Counted from the stretch's first letter, positions 47,926 through 56,339 are shown. The stretch is 64,000 bases of DNA from Maribacter sp. 4G9 (GCF_002742265.1 NZ_MDGL01000173.1:1-64000), one strand, 5' to 3'. Program-made: numbers and translations. The notes: generated from the sequence alone by a model not told the origin.

Positions 47926-48336
47926 TTGGGAAGGATTCTTGCGTTGGACTATGGGCAAAAAAGAACGGGTGTTGCCGTAACCGATGAGCTGCGAATTATT
48001 GCGTCTGGGCTTACCACGCTTGCAACAAAGGATATCATACCATTTTTGACCCAATATCTTAAGGACGAGATGGTTGATGTACTAGTTGTAGGAGAGCCCA
48101 AACAAATGAACAACCAGCCATCGGAATCTGAGGTGTACATCAAACCATTTTTGACAAAGCTATTCGAAGCCTTTCCAGATGTAAAAATTGAACGACAGGA
48201 TGAGCGGTTTACCTCAAAAATTGCGTTTCAGAGTATGTTGGATAGTGGGTTGAAAAAAAAGCAGCGCAGGAACAAGGGTTTGATTGATGAAATCAGCGCC
48301 ACGCTCATTTTACAGGATTACTTAAAGCGATTATAA
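47926..48336 (+). CDS. ruvX: Holliday junction resolvase-like protein RuvX (YqgF)
   Basis: RNase H-fold protein of 136 residues, the YqgF/RuvX family, associated with 16S rRNA 5'-end processing and proposed as a Holliday-junction resolvase. The motifs are D-Y-G-Q-K-R-T-G at the start (catalytic Asp), the middle V-G-E-P-K-Q-M, D-E-R-F-T-S, and the final acidic D-E-I-S-A-T-L-I-L-Q. The start must be TTG at 47926 to keep the family N-terminus G-R-I-L-A-L-D-Y-G, since no ATG is in frame nearby. The stop codon is immediately followed by the ATG of def, so the two are translationally linked. Confidence 0.9.
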   Translation: MGRILALDYGQKRTGVAVTDELRIIASGLTTLATKDIIPFLTQYLKDEMVDVLVVGEPKQMNNQPSESEVYIKPFLTKLFEAFPDVKIERQDERFTSKIAFQSMLDSGLKKKQRRNKGLIDEISATLILQDYLKRL

Positions 48337-48927
48337 ATGATATTACCAATTGTAGCCTATGGAGACCCGGTCTTGAGAAAAGTAGGAGAGGAAATAGACC
48401 AAGATTACCCGAAACTAAAGGAACTTATTTCCAATATGTGGGAGACCATGTACAATGCCAGTGGGGTAGGTTTGGCCGCCCCCCAAATAGGTTTGCCCAT
48501 TCGTTTGTTCGTGGTGGATACGACGCCATTTTCTGACGATGAGGATCTTTCCCCAGACGAACAAAAGCTGCTAAACGGCTTCAAAAAGGTATTTATTAAT
48601 GCCCACATTGAGGAAGAGAGTGGTACCGATTGGCCTTTTAATGAAGGCTGCCTTAGTATCCCCGATGTTCGAGAGGACGTCAATAGAAAGGAGCGCATAC
48701 GGATTACTTATGTTGATGAGAATTTCAAGGAACATGTGGAAACCTACGACGGGCTATTGGCCAGGGTCATTCAGCATGAGTATGACCACATTGAAGGTAT
48801 TCTGTTTACGGATAAGCTATCCTCCTTAAAGAAACGATTGTTAAAGGGCAGATTGGCCAATATATCTAAGGGAAAGATCAGCGTGGATTATAGAATGCGT
48901 TTCCCCAACGTAAAAAAAGCAAGATAA
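48337..48927 (+). CDS. def: Peptide deformylase
   Basis: Metalloenzyme that removes the N-formyl group from new proteins. All three signature motifs are present in the 196 residues: G-V-G-L-A-A-P-Q-I-G, E-G-C-L-S-I-P with the metal-binding Cys, and Q-H-E-Y-D-H with the catalytic Glu and two His ligands. An insertion of about 12 residues follows the first motif (around D-E-D-L-S-P-D-E-Q), as is usual in Bacteroidota deformylases. The ATG directly abuts the stop of ruvX with no gap. The order ruvX-def followed by a DUF5606 gene is a typical flavobacterial arrangement. Confidence 0.97.
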   Translation: MILPIVAYGDPVLRKVGEEIDQDYPKLKELISNMWETMYNASGVGLAAPQIGLPIRLFVVDTTPFSDDEDLSPDEQKLLNGFKKVFINAHIEEESGTDWPFNEGCLSIPDVREDVNRKERIRITYVDENFKEHVETYDGLLARVIQHEYDHIEGILFTDKLSSLKKRLLKGRLANISKGKISVDYRMRFPNVKKAR

Positions 48928-48991
48928 AGAGATTTTTTAATCATAAGAAAAGTGGCATCTTTGCCCAATCAAAAAATAAAAAATAGTGCAT

Positions 48992-49441
48992 ATGGGTTTG
49001 GAGAAAATTTTGTCGGTTGCCGGTAAACCTGGATTGTATAAATTGATTACACAGACAAGGACAGGCTTTGTGGCCGAGTCCCTGTTGGACGGAAGGAAAA
49101 TCAGTGTAGGTTTGCGCAGCAATGTCAGTGTACTTTCTGAAATAGCCATTTACACCCTAGACGAGGAACTGCCTTTACGAGAGGTTTTTATAAAAATCCA
49201 GGAAAAGGAAAAAGGTGAAAAAACCTCGGTTAGCCATAAGGATGAAAAGATAAAGCTGGAGGAATATTTTTTCGAGGTATTGCCAAATTATGATGAGGAT
49301 AGGGTGTATACCAGTGATATCAAGAAGATTATTCAGTGGTACAATATTTTGGTAGCAAACGATTTGGCCGATTTCTCCAAAGAAGCGCAAAAAGAGTCTG
49401 AAGAAAAAGAGGAAGCTGAAGAAAAGGAGGAAAAGGAGTAA
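48992..49441 (+). CDS. DUF5606 family protein
   Basis: Protein of 149 residues belonging to a flavobacterial orphan family I know as DUF5606. The conserved start is G-L-E-K-I-L-S-V-A-G-K-P-G-L-Y-K-L-I, then T-G-F-V-A-E-S-L-L-D-G-R-K, an SH3-like beta fold, and a helical middle with W-Y-N-I-L-V. The last 25 residues are almost pure Glu and Lys (E-E-K-E-E-A-E-E-K-E-E) and are probably disordered. No function known. The ATG at 48992 is preferred over a GTG two codons earlier because it begins the conserved part. It lies 65 bases behind def and ends before a strong terminator. Confidence 0.85.
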   Translation: MGLEKILSVAGKPGLYKLITQTRTGFVAESLLDGRKISVGLRSNVSVLSEIAIYTLDEELPLREVFIKIQEKEKGEKTSVSHKDEKIKLEEYFFEVLPNYDEDRVYTSDIKKIIQWYNILVANDLADFSKEAQKESEEKEEAEEKEEKE

Positions 49442-49462
49442 ACATATTTGTAAGATAAATAT

Positions 49463-49491
49463 AAAAAAGGCCCTGATTCAGGGCCTTTTTT
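49463..49491 (+). terminator. Rho-independent terminator of the ruvX-def-DUF5606 group
   Basis: GGCCCTG (49469-49475) and CAGGGCC (49479-49485) pair around ATT, with six A before and six T after, making it usable in both directions. Confidence 0.92.
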
Positions 49492-49557
49492 CATGGGAAT
49501 TCGAAATCAAAGAATGCTTTTCAATATTCAAAGAATGCTGATTGTACGCCAAAAAAA

Positions 49558-49613
49558 GCTCCCCACCCTGGTCAGGGAGGGTTGTTTCGCTTTAGCGGAA
49601 CGGGGAGGGTCGG
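49558..49613. repeat. REP-like palindromic element, copy 1
   Basis: Begins GCTCCCC and ends GGGGAGGGTCGG. Inside are two hairpins: an outer C-rich/G-rich pair around a CTGGTCAG centre and an inner GTTTCGC-TTTA-GCGGAAC with one G-T pair. The final GGGGAGGG can also pair with the initial C-rich arm, so two alternative folds are possible. Confidence 0.85.
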
Positions 49614-49866
49614 TTTTTTTGTTTCCGATACTTTTTCCATCGCCGAAAAAGTATCCATAAAGGCTAGGCTGATTTTCGGATACTTGAAATCCAAGCAGTC
49701 CTTGACCCGCATCGCCCAGGCCGTTTCCGATTGCATGGGAATACTTTTTGGGCGATTTCCTTTTGGCCAATTCCAAGTTCTTTTGGATTTACTACGCATC
49801 CCAAAATAGGCCGGCTTATTCTAAATATCATTTTATGTTACCTCGTATTTTTTAACACCCAAATTA

Positions 49867-49920
49867 GCTCCCCTCCCTGATTAGGGAGGGGTGGTTCGCT
49901 TTAGCGGAACGGAGAGGGTT
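49867..49920. repeat. REP-like palindromic element, copy 2
   Basis: Same layout and orientation as the other two copies, with the first hairpin centred on CTGATTAG and the second reading GGTTCGC-TTTA-GCGGAAC; the closing arm is GGAGAGGG. Confidence 0.85.
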
Positions 49921-50034
49921 GTGATTGGGTTCAGTAGTTTTTCCCTTCATTTTCTTTGTGTCTCCAAAGAAAACGAAGCAAAAGAAAGGAGACTTTCCAG
50001 CAGGAATTTTTACTTTGTAAAACCCATCTCGAAA

Positions 50035-50073
50035 CTCGGCCGTTCCGTTTTACGGAACAGGTTCCGTCCCGAG
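50035..50073. repeat. Nested palindrome unlike the three REP-like copies
   Basis: CTCGG (50035-50039) and CCGAG (50069-50073) enclose a perfect GTTCCGT/ACGGAAC hairpin (50042-50058). It may be a second intergenic repeat family, but only one copy is in the window. Confidence 0.55.
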
Positions 50074-50177
50074 CTTTCTCGATGTATTCTTCTGGAAAGG
50101 AAACCACACGTTCAATTTTAAGTTTTAAAATTTCCTTTTCTAAAGTTAGTTGTGATCATCTGCTTTACTCAAAAAAA

Positions 50178-50234
50178 GCTCCCCTCCCTGGTCAGGGAGG
50201 GGTGTTTCGCTTTAGCGAAACGGGGAGGGTCGGG
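50178..50234. repeat. REP-like palindromic element, copy 3
   Basis: The most symmetric copy: CCCCTCCCT/AGGGAGGGG with a 4-base loop (50181-50202), then a perfect GTTTCGC-TTTA-GCGAAAC (50204-50221), then GGGGAGGG, which competes for pairing with the first arm. Confidence 0.88.
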
Positions 50235-50286
50235 ATTTCGTTACGCTAAAATTCCAACTCCCTTTTTTATATGAATTAAAAATCCC

Positions 50287-51903
50287 TTAATCCTTTTCAA
50301 TGGTCTCGTAGGTGAACTTACTTTTTTTCCAATCGATTAACGGGGATGGGTAGTAGTTCACATTGTTCCGTTCCAAAAATGGGGCTTGGTCACCCAAACG
50401 GACTTTATAATCTTCCCAATCCCGATTTTCAGGAAGGCTCCAAGCCAGTTCAGAATACCCTATGACACGTGGAAAAGCCAGATATTCCAATTCTTCTATA
50501 TTGCTGATGGTTTCTGACCAAAGAGGTGCTTCGGTTCCCAATATGTTTTCTTTGGGAATACCGTAATCTTCCGGCGTCCATTGATAGGCCGTATCAACTG
50601 GAATATAGGCCGCCCAGTGAAGACCTAGGTCGGTCAAAGTATCGTATTTCATATCCAGATAGGCCTTATTCGCAGGAGACACGATGACTTTCATATTTTT
50701 TGCTACTGCTTTCTTTGCATTTTCTTCACTGGCCCACCATTGGGCAATGGCGTTGGAATCGATATCGGCATTGGCGATTTCATCCCAGCCTATCATGCGC
50801 TTGCCATGTTTTTGTACAATTTTTTCAACCTTGTTCACAAAATGGATATAGTCGTTTTTCTTTGTCACATGGCTTTCGTCACCACCCATGTGGAAATAGG
50901 GGCCAGGGGTCATGGCGGATATTTCTCGAACCACATCGTCAATAAAGGCATAGACCGTATCCTTTCGGGTATCAAAGGTGCTAAAGCCCACTTGCATGCC
51001 CGTATACAACTTTGGAGTCTTTCCATTTCCATTTAGGATGGGATAGGAAACCGAGGCCGAATTCGTGTGCCCGGGCATATCCACTTCAGGGATTATGGTC
51101 ATATAACGCTCCTGTGCATAACGTATAATTTCCTTGTACTCTTCCTGGGTATAGAAACCTCCGGATTCACCGCCCACTTCCGTACTACCGCCAATTTCCG
51201 TGAGTTTTGGCCAGGAATTTATCTCTATGCGCCAGCCTTGATCGTCCGTGAGGTGTAGGTGCATCATATTGATTTTGTAATAGGCCAACAGGTCGATATA
51301 TTTTTTAACGTCCTCCACGCTAAAGAAATGTCGGGCTACGTCCAACATGGCACCGCGATATCCAAAATTGGGATTGTCCGTTATTTTCCCCGATGGAATG
51401 GGCCAAATTTTTTGTGCCGCCAAGGTATCGTTACTCGTATTGGGCACCAATTGGCGAAGGGTCTGTATTCCTCGAAACGCACCTTCCGCAGTATTGGCAT
51501 TGATAATGATGGAATCCTGATTGATATACAGTTGATATGCCTCGGGTGCGTTCAGTTCCAAGCTATCCGATTGGTTGATGTAAATGATCCGTTCCACCGT
51601 GTTGGCATTTTCCCCGTTCACGGGTACGTCCAAGTCGATATGCTCCTTTATTTTTTCCGCCAAAAACTCGCCAACCTTGTCAAAACCCGTGGCATTTTTT
51701 GACGTGTAAATGGCCGTGAACTGGTCCAACGCGAAGGCCGAATTGGTGGCGATGGTCTTTACCGGTTTTGGAATGAGGCTCACGGCGGCCAGATCCGTTT
51801 CGGGCATTTTGATGCGTGGTTTTTCCGGCTCGTTTTGGCAGGCCAAAATGACCATTCCCAAGGCCAGGAAAAAAAGACTTCTAATAAAAAACGTTTTTAT
51901 CAT
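50287..51903 (-). CDS. Beta-N-acetylhexosaminidase, GH20 lipoprotein
   Basis: Glycoside hydrolase family 20 enzyme that releases terminal N-acetylglucosamine or N-acetylgalactosamine by substrate-assisted catalysis. The 538 residues start with a lipoprotein signal (L-A-L-G-M-V-I-L-A-C, Cys22), then the GH20b domain (about 40-170) and the catalytic barrel with H-L-H-L-T-D-D-Q-G-W-R and the catalytic pair Asp342-Glu343 in H-M-G-G-D-E-S-H. It should sit in the outer membrane or periplasm and trim chitin-derived, glycoprotein or peptidoglycan fragments. It lies 9 bases after the SGNH hydrolase gene on the same strand and is the last gene of the catabolic run. Confidence 0.94.
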   Translation of the reverse strand: MIKTFFIRSLFFLALGMVILACQNEPEKPRIKMPETDLAAVSLIPKPVKTIATNSAFALDQFTAIYTSKNATGFDKVGEFLAEKIKEHIDLDVPVNGENANTVERIIYINQSDSLELNAPEAYQLYINQDSIIINANTAEGAFRGIQTLRQLVPNTSNDTLAAQKIWPIPSGKITDNPNFGYRGAMLDVARHFFSVEDVKKYIDLLAYYKINMMHLHLTDDQGWRIEINSWPKLTEIGGSTEVGGESGGFYTQEEYKEIIRYAQERYMTIIPEVDMPGHTNSASVSYPILNGNGKTPKLYTGMQVGFSTFDTRKDTVYAFIDDVVREISAMTPGPYFHMGGDESHVTKKNDYIHFVNKVEKIVQKHGKRMIGWDEIANADIDSNAIAQWWASEENAKKAVAKNMKVIVSPANKAYLDMKYDTLTDLGLHWAAYIPVDTAYQWTPEDYGIPKENILGTEAPLWSETISNIEELEYLAFPRVIGYSELAWSLPENRDWEDYKVRLGDQAPFLERNNVNYYPSPLIDWKKSKFTYETIEKD

Positions 51904-51912
51904 TGTTTTGGT

Positions 51913-52581
51913 TTAGGGGTTATTTACTAAATTTTGCATGGCATTGAACCAAATATCATAACCTTCTTGGTTCATGTGAAGGCCGTCTGATACAAAGATA
52001 TCCTTTTTGACTTCTTTGCCATTTAGCATGGGATTCCAAACATCCACGAAAAGTAAGGCTTCGTCTTTTTTGCTGAGCCTTTTAAACTTTCTGTTGAGCC
52101 TTCTGTATTTTCCTCTCAAGTTCCAGCGGCTAATACTTGGTTTGGCAGAAATGAGTACAATTTTCACGTCTGGGTTCTGAGCTTTGAGTTTGGCGATAAT
52201 GGTCTTCGTAGTACCGATAATTTCCCTAGGTCTTTTTTTTGCCGAAATATCATTGTCTCCTTCGTAAATAAAAACTTTGGAGGGATTGTACCGTAGTACC
52301 AAGGTATCCAAATAATAGAGCAAGTCCGACGCCTGGGAACCGCCAAAACCGGCATTTAAGACCTGATGCTCTGGAAAGGCCGCTTGCAAATTGTCCCATT
52401 TTCGTATGCTGGAACTGCCCGTAAAAACAATGGTTTCCCTGTTTTGGTCCCAAAGGGAATCGTTTTTTTGGGTCAACGCCTTTACTTCCTCCGCAAAGGC
52501 AGGTTTTTCTTGGGCGGAAAGCCAAAATGTAGTGCTCAGGAAAAGGAGGGCGAGGAGCGTTGTTATTTTGGTTTGGTGCAT
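51913..52581 (-). CDS. SGNH/GDSL-type esterase or acetylhydrolase
   Basis: Secreted hydrolase of about 222 residues with the four SGNH blocks: F-T-G-S-S-S-I-R (nucleophile Ser), N-A-G-F-G-G-S (Gly), E-G-D-N-D-I-S (Asn), and S-D-G-L-H-M-N-Q-E-G-Y (Asp and His). A signal peptide (ending F-W-L-S-A-Q) follows the ATG at 52581; a longer reading to 52620 would put a charged stretch in front of it. Relatives remove acetyl groups from sugars or phospholipids. Placement directly before a GH20 gene suggests de-esterification of the same glycan, which is an inference. It is separated from the restriction gene upstream by about 100 bases. Confidence 0.9.
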   Translation of the reverse strand: MHQTKITTLLALLFLSTTFWLSAQEKPAFAEEVKALTQKNDSLWDQNRETIVFTGSSSIRKWDNLQAAFPEHQVLNAGFGGSQASDLLYYLDTLVLRYNPSKVFIYEGDNDISAKKRPREIIGTTKTIIAKLKAQNPDVKIVLISAKPSISRWNLRGKYRRLNRKFKRLSKKDEALLFVDVWNPMLNGKEVKKDIFVSDGLHMNQEGYDIWFNAMQNLVNNP

Positions 52582-52679
52582 TTTGGTTTTTACTGTTAGT
52601 GTCCTAAAAAGAAATGACAATTAGTATATGGTTAGCAAGACAAAGAAGAATACATTTAGGTTTGCCACTTTATAATCTG

Positions 52680-53432
52680 TCATTTCCTTTCAATCGTAAC
52701 CCATGATTTGTCGAATCCGATTGCTTGCAGGATTTTTTCCTTATCAAGAGTTTCGGGTTGTTTAATTTTCAAAATCAATGTTTCTTCTGGAACTTTTTCT
52801 ATAACAGTGAACTGTGAGCCGTGAGGTTGCCATACGAATTGCTTGTGACGTGTTCCTTTTAAAAAGCCTTCCAAATTCCCTCTTTTGTTCCATTCAAAGT
52901 TAAATAGTTCGGCATCAAAACGAATTGTATCAAATTCAAATACAGCAACTTGGGAAAGGTCATTTGACTTAACCAACACCACGGTTCGTAAATGCTTGTA
53001 TTTTTCTCTAACTGCAGAAACTCTTTCATTCCATATTTCTAACACTTGTTCGCCAATTTCGTTAGGGTCAGCAGATGTATCAATTGTTACCCCATATGAG
53101 TAGACAGGTGAGTTTCTACCTGAAATAAGCCTTACTTGTTTTAAATCTTTGAAATCTTTTAGTCCAGATTTTACTGTCTTAGCCCCCCAAGCAGTATTTC
53201 CCATCACAACATCATCTAAACCAACGTTTGAAGGTTTCCATTCAGCACCTAAGCACAGAGCGAAAATTTGTTCCCATTCATTTCCTTGTAAATCAGCTCT
53301 TCCCTTACTTGCCAGAAGATAAACTATTTCTTGCCCAAGTATGTAAGGAAATTCAGAATTGAATTTATTAAGAGGATAAGCTGAAATGGATTTGCTAACA
53401 GTCCTTAATTTGGGATATTTTCTTTTAGCCAT
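52680..53432 (-). CDS. Putative type II restriction endonuclease
   Basis: Protein of 250 residues encoded directly after a cytosine-5 methyltransferase gene, with which it overlaps by one base (TAATG). I do not recognise a named family. Its middle contains D-D-V-V followed by W-G-A-K-T-V-K, which resembles a PD-(D/E)xK nuclease core with Ala at the usual acidic position, and the earlier E-W-E-Q-I-F-A-L could supply the N-terminal Glu. Context makes it the partner nuclease: same strand, coupled translation, and a composition more AT-rich than the flanking catabolic genes. Its recognition sequence cannot be predicted here. Confidence 0.75.
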   Translation of the reverse strand: MAKRKYPKLRTVSKSISAYPLNKFNSEFPYILGQEIVYLLASKGRADLQGNEWEQIFALCLGAEWKPSNVGLDDVVMGNTAWGAKTVKSGLKDFKDLKQVRLISGRNSPVYSYGVTIDTSADPNEIGEQVLEIWNERVSAVREKYKHLRTVVLVKSNDLSQVAVFEFDTIRFDAELFNFEWNKRGNLEGFLKGTRHKQFVWQPHGSQFTVIEKVPEETLILKIKQPETLDKEKILQAIGFDKSWVTIERK

Positions 53433-54412
53433 TAACTTGCATTATATTTTAGCTCGTATTCTCTCAAAACTAATGTTTGATCCATAGTAGTAGCAATATA
53501 TGGTAACAACTTTTGACAAACGGCTCTTATCATGTTTACAGGGACGGCATTTCCAGCCTGTTTTTTGGCTTGAGCATCGCTAACAACGATTTTGTACCAA
53601 TCAGGAAAACCTTGTAATCTAAACATTTCACGAGGAGTTAATCTTCTTTCCCCATTAACTAAAAGATAGTTGTGAGAGGCTCCTGAACGTAATGCGCATG
53701 AATAAGGATAGGAACAAATATTACCTGATTTGTTTTCGTGCCAAATTGATGGGTAATATGATGAGGTGTGCCTTTCCTTTCTTTTACTTCTTATGTAATC
53801 AGAAGCGAAATATTTTTTATCTACCTTTTTCTCTAAAATTTTGTTCAGAGATTTATATGGCTTCTCAGGGCTAGGAAAAGTAAAGAGAATGGGCTCCTTG
53901 TGTCCAACAATTACAACTCTCTCACGTTTTTGAGGAAGGCCGAAATCCAATGCATTTAAAACACTGTATTGAACATGATATCCAAGGTCTTGAAGTGATT
54001 TTATAATTACTTTGAGAGTTTTTCCTTTATCATGGCCCACAAGCTGTTTTACATTTTCTAGTACGAAAGCTTTTGGTTCTTTTTCCTTTAGAATTCGGGC
54101 AATATCAAAAAACAAGGTTCCTCTGGTGTCATTTAGTCCTTTCATTCGGCCTATAATACTAAATGGCTGACAAGGGAAACCTGCAAAAAGTATATCATGG
54201 TCGGGGATATCCTTTTCGTCAATTTTAGTTATATCTCCCGCTGGCCTTTCTCCAAAGTTAGATTCATAACTTTCTTGTGCAAACTGATCTATATCAGATG
54301 AGAATACGCATTCCGCTTTAATTTCGTTTTCATCACAGGCCTCCTCAAATGCAACTCGAAAACCTCCTATTCCACAAAAAAGGTCAATAAATCTTAGTCT
54401 TTCTCTATACAT
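53432..54412 (-). CDS. DNA (cytosine-5-)-methyltransferase
   Basis: Modification enzyme of a type II system, 326 residues with all main m5C motifs in order: I D-L-F-C-G-I-G-G-F (10-18), IV G-F-P-C-Q-P-F-S with catalytic Cys81, VI L-E-N-V (118-121), VIII Q-K-R-E-R (161-165), IX R-L-T-P-R-E-M-F-R-L-Q-G-F-P, and X Q-A-G-N-A-V-P. The target-recognition region lies at about 185-255. It methylates host sites to protect them from the nuclease encoded next. The pair sits in a run of catabolic genes with different base composition, which suggests horizontal arrival. It is too ordinary in layout to be an orphan regulatory methylase. Confidence 0.95.
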   Translation of the reverse strand: MYRERLRFIDLFCGIGGFRVAFEEACDENEIKAECVFSSDIDQFAQESYESNFGERPAGDITKIDEKDIPDHDILFAGFPCQPFSIIGRMKGLNDTRGTLFFDIARILKEKEPKAFVLENVKQLVGHDKGKTLKVIIKSLQDLGYHVQYSVLNALDFGLPQKRERVVIVGHKEPILFTFPSPEKPYKSLNKILEKKVDKKYFASDYIRSKRKERHTSSYYPSIWHENKSGNICSYPYSCALRSGASHNYLLVNGERRLTPREMFRLQGFPDWYKIVVSDAQAKKQAGNAVPVNMIRAVCQKLLPYIATTMDQTLVLREYELKYNAS

Positions 54413-54537
54413 AGGGTAAAGTTAAAAATATGATATCAAAGTTTATCTCCTATAGTTTTTTTTAATCAACAAAGGAATGTTAATCAAAGATGACCTTACG
54501 CTTTTAAAAATAATGGACTTGTTTATGAGCTTTTCCA

Positions 54538-55398
54538 TTATTCACCAATCTCCACCTCCCACCAATCATAAAAACGCTGGATCCAATCATCGGAAGGGAG
54601 TTTTTGTTGTTTCATGCCAAATCCGTGTCCGCCCTTGGAATACATATGCAGCCCTACGGTCTTGTTTTTCTTGAGCCAGGAGGAATAGAGTTCAATACTT
54701 CCCGCGGCGAGTCCCAAGGGGTCGTCCGTGGCACAGATGACCAGCATGGGTGGAGCGTCTTGTGGCACTTCCTGAACGGGTTGGGCCGTGGTCCAGGGAT
54801 AGACCGAAACCAAAAAATCGGGTTTATTTTTTTCGTTGTAGTTGTACGCCACGCCCATGGTTACGGCACCTCCGGCGGAAAAGCCCATAAAACCAATTTT
54901 ATGGGGGTCTAGCTTATATTTCTGGGCATTGGTCCGCACGTATTCAATGGCGGACAGTCCGTCCTGTATTGACAAGGGAAGAACTGGTGCAACCCGTTGC
55001 ATGATCCGTTGGGGATTGGTGGCTCCCTCCATACTAATTTCCTGTACCCCATCCTCCCCGGTGGGAACTAATCGGTATTTCAATAGAAAGGCCGTAATGC
55101 CTCTTTCGGCAAGCCATCTTGCGACATCGTTTCCTTCGCTATTGATACTCAAGGCATACAATCCTCCACCTGGAGCTACGATAACGCTGGTTCCGTTGGG
55201 ATTTTCCGGAGCAAATACCTCCATGGTAGGGGTAGACACGTTTGTGACTACTTGGGTTTGCCAGATTTCGGAAAAATATTCCTTTTCGTTCCCTTCCCAT
55301 TGAACGGTCGTGGTGGTTTCGTGGGGCACTTCAATAATTTGCTGCGCAAAAAGGCCGCTAGAGAAACAAAGGAATAAAGCTTTAAATATGATTTTCAT
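54538..55398 (-). CDS. Secreted alpha/beta hydrolase (acetyl-xylan esterase/lipase-like)
   Basis: Exported esterase of 286 residues. After a signal peptide ending S-G-L-F-A-Q (about residue 19) the alpha/beta-hydrolase fold shows the oxyanion loop P-G-G-G-L-Y, the nucleophile elbow G-F-S-A-G-G, the acid in A-T-D-D-P-L, and the final His in G-G-H-G-F-G. The oxyanion loop and G-x-S-A-G-G elbow place it with carbohydrate-ester esterases of the BD-FAE/acetyl-esterase type. A role in removing acetyl or similar groups from polysaccharide fits its neighbours but is inferred. Its gene lies 10 bases after the aquaporin gene on the same strand. Confidence 0.88.
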   Translation of the reverse strand: MKIIFKALFLCFSSGLFAQQIIEVPHETTTTVQWEGNEKEYFSEIWQTQVVTNVSTPTMEVFAPENPNGTSVIVAPGGGLYALSINSEGNDVARWLAERGITAFLLKYRLVPTGEDGVQEISMEGATNPQRIMQRVAPVLPLSIQDGLSAIEYVRTNAQKYKLDPHKIGFMGFSAGGAVTMGVAYNYNEKNKPDFLVSVYPWTTAQPVQEVPQDAPPMLVICATDDPLGLAAGSIELYSSWLKKNKTVGLHMYSKGGHGFGMKQQKLPSDDWIQRFYDWWEVEIGE

Positions 55399-55408
55399 TT
55401 TTTCAATT

Positions 55409-56131
55409 TTAATTTAGTAATAAAAACACGCCCGCCGCCACAAGAGCACCAATAACGGGTCCTACAACAGGGACCCAAGCATAGCTCCAATCGCTGTCCC
55501 CTTTGTTTTTTAAGGGTAAAATAGCGTGCATGATCCTGGGTCCCAAGTCACGGGCCGGATTGATGGCATAGCCCGTGGGACCGCCCAATCCAAACCCGAT
55601 ACCCATAACCAAAAGGGCTACGGGAAGGGCGTCCAATGAACCTAAGGAAATAGGCTCATTGGCCAGTGCACCACCAGCAATATAGAAGACCCCAAAAACG
55701 AGGGCGAAGGTTCCAATCGCTTCCGAAACTACATTCCAACCATAGCTTCGTATGGCGGGAGCGGTACTAAAAGTCGCTAAAATAGCACCAGGGTCTTCGG
55801 TTTGGTCATATTGTTTTTTATAGGTCAGCCACACCAAAAAATTGCCGACCATGGCCCCAAAAATTTGTGCAATAATATAACCGGGTACCAAAGTCCAAGA
55901 GAATTTTCCGGCAGCGGCAAGGCCAATGGTCACTGCGGGATTCAAATGGGCCCCGCTCACATCCGCCGAGATAAATACCCCAATGAAGACGGCAATTCCC
56001 CAAGCCAGGGAGATGCCTACCCAGCCACTATCGGCACCTTTGGTGCCTTTTAAAACCAGGTTTGCCACGACTCCATTGCCAATAAGAATAAGCATTCCGG
56101 TTCCAATAAATTCAAAAATATACGCTGTCAT
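55409..56131 (-). CDS. MIP family channel (aquaglyceroporin-like)
   Basis: Inner-membrane channel of 240 residues with six transmembrane helices and two half-helix loops bearing N-P-A: G-A-H-L-N-P-A-V-T-I-G and Y-A-I-N-P-A-R-D-L-G-P-R. The Asp after the second N-P-A-R and the overall loop lengths favour the glycerol-facilitator type over a strict water channel, so uptake of glycerol or another small polyol is likely. It stands in a run of enzymes for sugars and lactones, consistent with uptake of a small neutral product. Upstream is a repeat element and a terminator, which suggests it begins its own transcript. Confidence 0.93.
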   Translation of the reverse strand: MTAYIFEFIGTGMLILIGNGVVANLVLKGTKGADSGWVGISLAWGIAVFIGVFISADVSGAHLNPAVTIGLAAAGKFSWTLVPGYIIAQIFGAMVGNFLVWLTYKKQYDQTEDPGAILATFSTAPAIRSYGWNVVSEAIGTFALVFGVFYIAGGALANEPISLGSLDALPVALLVMGIGFGLGGPTGYAINPARDLGPRIMHAILPLKNKGDSDWSYAWVPVVGPVIGALVAAGVFLLLN

Positions 56132-56164
56132 AATGGGTTGGTTTTTATTGGCACCGCCAAAGGG

Positions 56165-56240
56165 TTTAATACCCCGAGGCTTGCCTCGAAATTAAAAGTT
56201 CGTTTTCAAAGAATTCCTCGTGAGCTTGCCCCGAGGTAGG
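56165..56240. repeat. Palindromic intergenic element upstream of the aquaporin gene
   Basis: Contains CGAGGC-TT-GCCTCG (56175-56188) and, about 40 bases on, a second CCTCG ... CGAGG hairpin (about 56216-56236), separated by an AT-rich spacer. The CCCCGAGG core occurs in both, so the two hairpins look like a duplicated unit. It may be a dispersed flavobacterial repeat; only this copy is in the window. Confidence 0.6.
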
Positions 56241-56310
56241 TTACTTTAAAAATTCATAGTACATTTTTATAAAAATCGTCACTTCGAGTTAATTTTTAGA
56301 TTGAATTGAG

Positions 56311-56339
56311 AAAAATTTGCCCGCCCTCCTTTCGGGCAA
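56311..56339 (-). terminator. Terminator downstream of the DUF1569 gene
   Basis: On the minus strand TTGCCCG (56339-56333), a 9-base loop and CGGGCAA (56323-56317) are followed by ATTTTT. It lies about 100 bases past the original DUF1569 stop and separates that transcript from the aquaporin gene. Confidence 0.75.

Larger units (their letters stand above)
49492..50286. other. Gene-free repeat-bearing intergenic region
   Basis: About 800 bases with no convincing gene between the DUF5606 terminator and the GH20 gene. It holds three same-orientation copies of a 55-base palindromic element (listed separately), a further nested palindrome at 50035-50073, and two stretches (about 49615-49800 and 49930-50030) that look like decayed repeat sequence. 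Short open frames cover these on both strands, but they start inside the palindromes and have no domain pattern. It separates a plus-strand housekeeping group from the minus-strand catabolic run. Confidence 0.7.

Noticed and set aside
49558-50234. Possible CRISPR array formed by three similar elements
   Set aside because: The spacing is hundreds of bases, the copies are diverged and internally palindromic, and no cas gene is near.
49582-50249. Short frames of 70-97 codons in the repeat region
   Set aside because: They start inside palindromic repeats, overlap on both strands and show no recognisable domain or start signal; treated as decayed repeat sequence.
54477-54674. 65-codon plus-strand frame between the methyltransferase and esterase genes
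   Set aside because: Mostly antisense to the esterase 3' end, with no conserved pattern.
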